The notes under the pieces: model-generated | Told to the model about the DNA's origin: nothing | The model's database searches: none | Seen by the model: only the letters and a program-made list of their open reading frames with translations | Shown: one piece after another, positions 56,201-64,000 of the stretch | Position numbering within the stretch: the stretch's first letter is position 1 | Layout: the number at the start of each line of letters is the position of its first letter | Origin: Coniferiporia sulphurascens | Lineage: Eukaryota > Basidiomycota > Agaricomycetes > Hymenochaetales > Hymenochaetaceae | DNA: 64,000 nucleotides | Direction: 5' to 3' | NCBI GenBank assembly: GCA_002794785.1 | Contig: NBBA01000002.1 | Coordinates: 2,356,001 to 2,420,000 of the forward strand | Made by a program: the position numbers and the translations under genes

Positions 56201-59200
56201 CGCGCACTTTAATGGCTCGACATACATCTGTAAAACTTGATGTAAGAACAAGTGAGTATACGAAGGTTACATATACCCACAGATCCTATCGACTCCAAGT
56301 CTTTCACGTACATCATCTCGCCTTGTATCAGCTCAAAGATGATCCTGTGTAATGATCAATTAGGACACATATCTCGATGGAAAAGGATTACACTCACGCC
56401 TGACGCTTGATCTCCTGCTTTGTCATTGAATTCCTAGCCTCTTCCGACACGAGAGCCGTGTAGTCAATATTCGCAGTCGGGCCTTTCCCCATTGCGGCCT
56501 GGAAAGTGCGCAGCTGTGCAACAGATTGCAGTTGCTTTATCGCCTGGATGGCTTCCATCAAGAAATCTGCGTCCGGATTTTCCTCCACGGTCTCATTGAA
56601 GATTGCTTCAAGTACAACTGGATACTTTTGTAGTTGCTCAGATGGTCGCTGGAGGAAGTGCTTAAGATCCAGACGTCGCGACTCAGACGCACGCACGCGC
56701 TAGTCATAGAGTCAGCAAATGGCATGTATTCACTTTAAGACAGCATACCTCAAGAAAACGTCTGAGTTCTGAATTCTGCTCCATTTCATCTTTCAGTCGT
56801 TTCTCTGCGACGGGAAGATTGCCAACGTAGTTAGCGTATACTATCCGGAAATCCGTGGCAGCGGTTAAGAAGACGTCTCCGATGCGCTGGATGATAGGAT
56901 GCTGCTCGCGCTGCCTGACCTCCATCACTTCTAGCAAACGACGATTAACATCGCGAATGTCCAATATATTATGGAAGACATCTTCCATGAAGCTATCGAG
57001 TTCGTCCAAGGGGATGACAGGGGGGTCCGCGACCCGCAGGGGCTTCATATACAACTTTGAGGATACGGTTAGAATGACATCCAGCTCGTGTAACTGACTA
57101 CGTACCGTCTCAACAAGGTCGAGATCCTGCACATAGAGCTCTTCCTTCTCAATAGCCTTGTGAATAATACTGCCGGAAAGTCAGGACGCGGATATATAGA
57201 AAACGGATTCTCCTACTAACACCTGGCGGTTTTTCTCGCTCTCAGGCAGGGACTTCAGTACCGATTTATCAATAAGTTCTTCCCAGTCCTTCCTTCGCTG
57301 TAGTGTATGCTGTTTAGTGTGGAGAATATAGTTACAAAATTTATCTTACCGGCTCCCTTGAAGGTTCCGCCGCGTCAGTTGGTTCGCGAACGAGCCCCCT
57401 CTAAGATACCATTATGCTTTAGAAAATCAAGACATGAAACTAGTCATAAAGCTCACCCGCCGGGGGCAAGTCCAAGAGGAACATGCATAAGGCGAACCTT
57501 CCACACAACTTGGCAGGTAACATTTTGTCAATGGCGTAAAGACACCCGTAGGAAGCTCTTCCATTTCTGCATTCCTAAGGTCTGCCCCTCCCTCTTGATC
57601 ATCGAGGAACATGTACACATCTTCCACACCATCTTGCAAAACGCGGCCTCCCCATTCTACTTCATAAAAGAAGAGCTGACTTTGAAGACTCCGAGCGAGG
57701 TGAAGAGCGAGACGGCGATCATTCGAGGATACGTGCATGTTCGTTAGTTCGCGCTGAACTTGTCCTTGGATCGTTGACTTCGGGCGCACGGTTAGGCTCC
57801 GAAAATTAGGTTACATAAACAAATACCCACCACAATGTCCTTTCCAGTAAATGCACGCGAGTAGGGAATACCGCCTTTCACGTGCGTACCCCTAGGTACT
57901 TTGTCCCTCAGACGCACAGCGACGTGCGATAACAGTGCTAAATTTACGAAACGATCTTCCTCTTCGGCATCATCGAACTCTTCGTCGCTTTCATAAGTCT
58001 CGTGTAATGCAAGGTGACGCTTGATATCGTCAATCACACGCTCGCGTTGGTGGCGCTGGTTGAAGCGATCCAACCGGCTGCTCCCTTCTCCTCTCGTCTG
58101 TCCGTAAATGTCGTATGATGTATCGTCGACCCGCGACAACGAATTGGCAGAAGCAAGAGACCCAATTGACTGGAACGAAGAAAGAGAGCCGCCACGATTC
58201 ATCCCCGGCGCCGCGTGCCCGGCGTAATTCGAAGGCCCTGGAGCTTTCCCTTGATTCCCATTCATATACGTCTGAGAAACAGGCGTCGATGCCGTCGGAT
58301 CCGCGTACGCAGACTGGAAAGATGAAGCCGTCGAACCAGTTGAAGTCGAGCGTCCTAGATTTGCCGCTGCAAAATAGATGTGTAAATTACATGAATACAA
58401 TACAAAGAATAATTACTCACTCAAGTGTGCTGTTTGCACATCAAGTAAACTCATAGCATTGGTTGTATTATTTGTTGCTCCCATAGAAGACAAGGGGCTG
58501 TGTGGCATCGTGTCTTCCCCGGATACACGCAGGCGCGAATATGCTTGCTGCAAAGAGTCGGGCGAACGGGCGTATGTAGCTGGAAGATCCTTCGAAGACG
58601 AAGACGCATAAACGTCGGCAGAAGAAACCGAAGTTGCAGGCGAAGATATATTTTCTCCTACAGAAAAATGATTCGGTTGACCTGGAACTGCAGGCGCGAG
58701 GGCACCCTTTGGACGACCAGAGTCAGAACGACTAAGTGTTGTCGTCGTAGTGTAACCGTTAGTGGCAGAACTCCGACCATCAGAAGAACTCTGCGACCAA
58801 TTTGGAGATGGCAGTTGCGGGGAGGCGTCAGAAATAGGTGTAGCTATAGCATAAGGGTGTGCGGGCGTCGGTGGAAGACGGGAAGAGCCTGCCGAAGAGC
58901 TTGAGTTATACGACATGTTTGAAGGCGGAGGGGGTGGTCGAGGAAGCCGGGGTTGGGAAGGGAGCCCTGACACACGATTTCCTTCCAATGAGGACGAGCT
59001 CGATGGACGAGACGCTAAAGAGTCCACAACACGGGTGCGCGGACTTGAATCCGGTGCGGTGGGCAGACGGCGGGGTCCTCCGCTCGAGGAAGATGGGCGG
59101 TGGTTAAAGTCAGGCTGCTGTGGACTGATGGTCGGCGTATAAGGCCGAGCTTCGGGCATCGCCATCGAGCCACCGCCAAGGGAACCTGATGAACTATGGG

Positions 59201-59591
59201 CAGCCGGAGGTCGCGGCAGTGGGCGCACCCGCCCCGTCGGGGGAGAGTTGGGCGCGGTATATACGCTCTCACCTTCAATGAATCACGACAAGACGATTTA
59301 GTCAGCGCGACCGTCGAAAACTGTCCGACTGCACTGACCCTTTTCCACTGGCGACATTACTATCCTACCTGCTCGAGGGTTTTGTTCGTAGATCGGTAGA
59401 GGCGATTCCGCATCCTGACCTCCGTACAGGTTGATGAGTGCTCCCAGATCGTCTGCACCCATCGAGATACGCACGTCGTTCAGAGAAGCCGGGAGCTCTT
59501 GCGAAAAGCCTCTCCTGACTTCTTCGTAGAGGTTGTTCAAATCGTCCTCCGACGGGGGTGGTGGCTTGTTGCTAGAGGCGAGCGATGACAT
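53271..59591 (-). CDS. Rho guanine nucleotide exchange factor with tandem DH domains (DEP-DH-DH-PH-CNH)
   Basis: Twenty-two exons on the minus strand give 1726 aa: 59591-59369, 59272-58421, 58366-57831, 57777-57457, 57400-57350, 57309-57221, 57169-57106, 57054-56749, 56699-56398, 56344-56281, 56227-55922, 55867-55598, 55545-55422, 55368-55310, 55255-54814, 54742-54656, 54615-54530, 54474-54313, 54261-54136, 54083-53986, 53932-53805, 53755-53271. Residues 1-480 are Ser/Pro-rich. A DEP-like domain is at about 490-630; DH1 at about 690-890 (IIHKAIEKEELYVQDLDLVE); DH2 at about 915-1110 (IIFELIQGEMMYVKDLES); PH at about 1140-1300 (LIYNGKLLRQPDTGFEWSGW); CNH at about 1335-1650 (GFEIMDLTDFKSVTIPQRDD). 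Apart from the second DH, this is the Rom1/Rom2 plan, exchange factors that activate Rho1 for cell-wall integrity. The tail holds Ser/Pro-rich sequence. Confidence 0.9.
55598..56344 (-). other. second DH domain of the RhoGEF (DH2), exons 10-12
   Basis: Exons of 64, 306 and 270 nt. They encode MYVEPLKCANPPIVP, SFLDDAYHNYAELLHDHRLL, HPVIRSITAPILDAALNFRE and PDSRRLDMKSFVHRPVARLA. Each block has a counterpart in DH1. Confidence 0.85.
56398..57169 (-). other. first DH domain of the RhoGEF (DH1), exons 7-9
   Basis: Exons of 64, 306 and 302 nt. They encode LYMKPLRVADPPVIP, SFMEDVFHNILDIRDVNRRL, HPIIQRIGDVFLTAATDFRI and SESRRLDLKHFLQRPSEQLQ. The first two exons have exactly the lengths seen in DH2. 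Confidence 0.85.
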
Positions 59592-60210
59592 GATGCCTGT
59601 GCGCCCATGCAAGTCCGCGTAGAGGGGCGATGATGGGGACGTGATGGAAACCTGGTGACTGGCGAGCGCAGTTGGAAGAACTGGGACGATGGAATGGTGT
59701 GGACGGCGAGCTTGCTGCGCAAGACGCGTTGGAGGACGGGCGGCTGTTGAGGGCGGTCACAGTAATAGCCCGGGCATGCTGCACCTACTACTCAAATACC
59801 TATCCCCGTAATAAGCCGCAGTCCGGCATCAGCCCGGACGCTAAACCGACTACAAATAACACAAAAGTAAGGATGCGGTTTCGATTGTACACTCGACAGA
59901 CAGCTATTTAGCAAAGCCCTCCGTGCGTATCTTTTCCAGCACAAAAGACAGTCGATCTGTCAGTTGTTTTGCAGTGAGCACTCGACCCGTGTGGGTAGGC
60001 GGCCCTTGCCCGGGCCAAGGGCCAAGCAGCCCTTTTCGGCTTTGACTCGGACGACAACCAATCATTTACTTATGTTAAGCTGGCTGCATATATGCGTCTT
60101 GCACTTGCTCTGTCTTGATTCTACTGTTTTTTTTATACTCCTCGATTCTCAAGCAATACTAAGAACACACAGCGATCATTTCCCGAACAGTCACCAGACT
60201 TGACCCCTTG
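59592..60210. promoter_or_regulatory. divergent promoter region, RhoGEF / TRM140
   Basis: About 620 nt between outward-facing start codons. No gene or clear core element seen. Confidence 0.45.
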
Positions 60211-62042
60211 ATGGTTCCTTCACCTGTGCACCAGTCATCGGGAGTTCCATCAACACCCGAAAAGAAGAAGATCTCATCGTCAGTGCACGACGTACACGCC
60301 GAACAACCACCCTTTGGCTCGAGGTTCGTAACAAAAATGTGTTATACTGCTATTGTTCTCCGTTCCGGAGATAAATTAAGACGAAGATAGATTTCTCACT
60401 GAAGACTCTGATGTATGGAGCAAGAATGCTTGGGATCACGTCCCACCTCCAGACGACCAGCATGAAAAAATTGCCGCATCCTTAGCTCGGCAGCATGCAA
60501 AACCTGTCCCAGCGGAAGCGAAGTCTACGTATAACGACAAACCCGCAAAACACTGGTTTGTGGCAGCTCGAAGGGAACTAGCATATGACCGGATGCTGAT
60601 AGCCCTACTATGTTAAGGGACAACTTTTACAAGATGAATGCGAACAACTTTTTTAGAAATCGAAAGTGGTCCGTGATGCCTTCCTGCTATCCGCTTTCTT
60701 TTGCCCGGAGACCATACTTACATCATAAAGCAAGGTTGCATACTGAATTCCCGGAGCTCGTCGCGGCTACTCAACCTGACGTACGTGACTACCCTTCCTT
60801 TTCTCAATCTATACAATACGCGACGGTCGCACACAAGTACCGACTATACATGCCTTTCCGTGCAGGCTGGACCCGTAACCGTCGCAGAACTGGGCTGCGG
60901 TGAGCGGGGACATCCTCTCACCGAACTCCGTAATTTTCACTTACACAGACGCGCAGGTGCCGGAAACTCCGTCTTCCCACTCCTAGCGTCTAATAGGAAT
61001 CCTCTCCTTAAGTTGCATGCACACGACTACTCCGGCCACGCGGTCAAGCTTGTACAAGTGCGTAGTTAACAAGATACCCCATTTTTCCTGTGTGTTTGAG
61101 ATCAGCGCTCTTAGCAAAATGAACTATATTTATCACCACCCATGGGCTCGATCCAGGCATCAGTGTGGGATTTGACGTCTTCTGACGGCTTGCCAAGCGG
61201 GATAACTCCCTCTTCCGTGGATATTGTCGTCTTGATTTTCGTATTGAGTGCGTTGCACCCCGAAGAATGGACACGGGCTGTTTCAAATATATACAAGGTG
61301 GCATATTCATTCCAAGGGAAAATTGAACGAGTCTATAATTGCTTTTCAGATGCTAAAGCCTGGTGGGCTGGTCGTCATGCGTGACTACGGTCGCCATGAT
61401 TTAACACAGTTGCGCTTCAAAGAGGGTCGACTTTTAGAAGAAAACTTCTACGTCCGCGGTGACAAGACGAGGGTATATTTTTTCGATCTCGGTACGTACC
61501 TCATGTTTGTTACAGTGATAGTTATAACCGCAATTCACACCTGCTTTTCGGAAGATGAACTGGCAATGCTATTCACGGGTTTGCCTGCGCAGCCCAAAGA
61601 CAAGAATCATGAGGAGTCAAGAACTGTTTATGAAGACGACGACACTACAATTCCGTCTGAATCGTTACTTTTAGACCAACATACACCTGACTTCACCGTG
61701 CCGTCATCTTCTCCTCCCGCTAGCTCGCCACATCCTTCTTCACTCTCACCCACGTCGATTTCACCGCAGGTCTCCGTTCTTACCCCAGTTTCTCCTTCTG
61801 ATACCCCACACAATCTGTGCGAAAGTACACCGGTAGGCCCAGCAACCGCGCACCACGCGCTACAGCGCCATCCACCAGATTGCCCGCCGCACCCGCTCTT
61901 CGAAACGGCGCAGCTCGGCGTCGACCGCCGCCTGCTGGTGAACCGCAAGCGTCAGCTTAAAATGTACCGTGTGTGGATGCAAGGCAAGTTCCGGAAGCTG
62001 CCGATACTTCCGGTGAGTGCCAGGGATATGGCGAGTGGGTAG
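60211..62042 (+). CDS. TRM140: tRNA m3C methyltransferase, Trm140/METTL2 type
   Basis: Nine exons (60211-60323, 60391-60555, 60618-60668, 60735-60780, 60866-60899, 60957-61057, 61115-61297, 61350-61491, 61555-62042) give 440 aa. Family landmarks in order: [45 protein letters not shown]; the SAM-binding motif [16 protein letters not shown], split by an intron; [47 protein letters not shown]; and RVYFFDLDELAMLF. These are the hallmarks of Trm140/METTL2, which form 3-methylcytidine at position 32 of certain tRNAs. The last exon carries a Ser/Pro-rich insertion of about 90 residues before the family's C-terminal [20 protein letters not shown]. The final 12 residues after that may be a missed short intron or a true extension. 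Divergent from the RhoGEF. Confidence 0.9.
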
Positions 62043-62814
62043 ATATTCCGGGAGCAGGGTGCGATAGAGGAGTAGGAGAGGGGGGAGAATAAGGCATGAG
62101 AGGAGATGGACGAGAGGGGACATCGAAGGGTGTAAGTATAGCTTAGGAGAATCATAGCAGGCCGAGGAATCGGAGACCTGATTGAGCTATCAGGCGTAAT
62201 CTGCCACTGCCGAACCTGTCGGTTATGGTTCAGTTTGCAAAAATCACCATGTGGGGGACGGGGTGGGAGCATATGTCTGCAATACCCGCCGTCTGATAGG
62301 TGGCCTGGCAAATCTAGATACAGTACTGTACGTACGTTTGATTGGTCCCTGTTTAGTACGAGTGATCCCCTTATTGGCGCGAAAAACTCCCGCTTGCATT
62401 AATATTCCTCGCCCGTCCTCCCTACATCTAGGGGCCAATCTTATGGCTGTGCGGTAGCAGTGTCCATAGGATCAACGTGTGTTCCACACAGAATACCCTC
62501 ATCCCAAGCGTAAATTATCCAAATATCGGGAATTCGATTGGATTTTCGTATATCGCAGCTATTAGCAGCACTGTTGAATAATACTCGGGTACACAAACAT
62601 TACGATATCTACCTATGCAACATGCATGCCAAAAACACTGAGTATGAGACGGATGTGTGAATGCTTGATTGTGGAAAAATAGATAAACAGAGAAGGTGTT
62701 ACAGGAGTAAGATATGGAGCGTCGCAAGCCTTTTAAAAAAATTACCGCAACGAGCTTATCCGCCGTCGAGGCTCCAAAAATAGAGTGAAGGGAATGGAAA
62801 GGATTACATGATAA
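62043..62814. other. intergenic region between convergent genes
   Basis: About 770 nt, 3' flanks of TRM140 (+) and the permease (-). No gene supported. Confidence 0.6.
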
Positions 62815-64000
62815 TCAGAAGAGCTTAGCAGCGACCTTCTCCAAGAACGTCACCGGCGGCACCTCTGGTATCTCGGTCTCCTCCATCGACGGAATACCCG
62901 TAACAAAGTCCATCTCTTCCGGCTTCCAGAACTTCGTGCGTTTCCAGATTTTGTAGCCAAAGTATAACCCGAAGAAGATAGGGATGTTGATGTAGTCAAC
63001 GATGAAATCCGATGTGTTCCATACGAAGAACACTTGGAAACCGTTGATGAGGATGAAGATAATGCACCAGAATATCCCCCAATAAGCGAGGTATGGCTGT
63101 AGCGAACTGTAGTAAGCGCTTTTGGTGCGGTCGAAACCTTGAGCACGTTTTCCGCGATCTGCAAGTTTGTTGGTCAGATTAACGGATGCAGACTCCAAAA
63201 AGAAGGTAAATCGATTGTGCATACAGAAAAAGACAAATGTCAGATTAATTGCGCCCCAGGAAAAGAAGCCAGCTACGGTCGTCAAGCTCGTGAACCAACT
63301 TTCAAAAAGGAGACGTTAATCGCTGGCAAAACCAGAAGGGTTTATTCCCAAAACTTACTTGAACACCGTCTCGGATGTGGCTTGCACATTCATGAACGAG
63401 AGGAACGCGAATGCAGACGTAGCAAGAACAGCGGCGATTGGAAGACCGTTCTTCGTGCAATATGCAAATATCCTGGGCGCCTGACCACGGACGGCCAGAC
63501 CGTACAGGATACGTGACGAGCAGAAGAGGAAAGAATTTCCCGCAGAGAAAGCACTGGTGAAGATTGCAGCATTGATGATGGAAGGGAGGACCTTGATACC
63601 GGCGCGGGTGATTGCAATGACATAGGGTGATTCAGCGGCGTTTCCACTGTTCTGGAGCAAGTTGGAGTCGTTATAAGGCACCAGCATACCCGTCATGATA
63701 ATACCGAGAATCTGAAGAGGGTAGAGGAGTCAGCTTTCAGGAAGCAAGTGAAAGATGAGGGGGCAAACACATACGTAGAAGACGATGATACGGTAGAATA
63801 CACGGCGAACAGCCTTAGAGATGTTGCGGCGCGGGCTTTCTGTTTCAGACGCCGCGATTGCAACCAGCTCCATCCCTTGAAATGAAAACGCAGCCTGGAC
63901 CAGTACAGAAAGGAGCGCTAGGAATCGGGCCAGGCCAACTCTGTCTGCTGCAACCAAGGGCGACTCCGCTAATGCACCTGGATTCTTCCAGTAGCGGAAA
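62815..64000 (-). CDS. amino-acid permease (YAT/APC family), 5' partial
   Basis: Three exons on the minus strand (64000-63775, 63711-63359, 63298-62815) give the C-terminal 354 residues; the N terminus is outside the window. APC-superfamily features: FSFQGMELVAIAASETESPR (the conserved TM6 region of fungal permeases), ILGIIMTGMLVPYND, a TM helix NAAIFTSAFSAGNSFLFCSS followed by RILYGLAVRGQAP, LPIAAVLATSAFAFLSFMN, TTVAGFFSWGAINLTF, RTKSAYYSSLQPYLAYWGIF and a final helix FIVDYINIPIFFGLYFGY. The tail KIWKRTKFWKPEEMDF is typical of yeast amino-acid transporters at the plasma membrane. Substrate not resolvable. The segment 63160-63242 reads through in frame but matches the family poorly; it may hide an intron. 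Confidence 0.85.

Overview
The window looks like nuclear DNA of a basidiomycete fungus, most likely an Agaricomycete. Almost every gene is broken by many short GT-AG introns (mostly 45-75 nt), exons can be as small as 5-20 nt, genes lie close together on both strands, and the recognisable proteins have a fungal character (Zn2Cys6 regulators, Zim17, Tsr4, Rim2, Trm140, a DEP/DH/PH/CNH RhoGEF). All exon models below were built by hand from reading frame, splice sites and family knowledge. In each complete model the exon lengths sum to a multiple of three.

Layout. 1-8.9 kb: 3' part of an alpha/beta hydrolase, a membrane-anchored fungal protein, a GRAM-TBC-EF-hand Rab GAP and a 55-aa cysteine-rich protein. 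9.2-13.2 kb: WDR5-like protein (-), divergent mitochondrial EngB-type GTPase (+), and an EI24-like membrane protein. 13.7-16.85 kb: a 5'-truncated, decayed LINE with its target-site duplication, itself interrupted by a 559-bp solo LTR. 18.4-24.9 kb: Zim17, a DHH phosphoesterase, an HD-domain 5'-nucleotidase and ATIC (last two steps of purine synthesis). 25.5-37.4 kb: two paralogous Zn2Cys6 regulators transcribed away from each other, enclosing one secreted Ser/Thr/Asp-rich protein. 37.9-46.5 kb: Pol III subunit Rpc25, Rim2-type pyrimidine nucleotide carrier, mitochondrial hotdog thioesterase, Tsr4/PDCD2 and an unknown acidic protein. 47-52.6 kb: a CUE/CCCH/DUF1771/Smr protein and a coiled-coil protein. 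53.3-62 kb: a 1726-aa RhoGEF with two DH domains in tandem, divergent from a Trm140-type tRNA m3C methyltransferase. 62.8-64 kb: 3' part of an amino-acid permease.

How the genes fit together. Most are housekeeping genes without an obvious shared pathway. Divergent pairs are common (WDR5/EngB, DHH/HD, regulator 1/secreted protein, Rpc25/Rim2, thioesterase/Tsr4, RhoGEF/Trm140), so shared promoters are likely. Several products act in mitochondria (EngB GTPase, Zim17, Rim2, thioesterase) and several in RNA or ribosome work (Rpc25, Tsr4, Trm140, Smr protein).

The most notable observations are the tandem DH domains with matching exon lengths, the duplicated regulator pair sharing 10- and 12-nt micro-exons, a 5-nt micro-exon in the Rab GAP, the nested retroelements whose history can be read base by base, and a probable GC-AG intron in RPC25. 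I found no CRISPR array, tRNA, rRNA or prokaryotic-type system.
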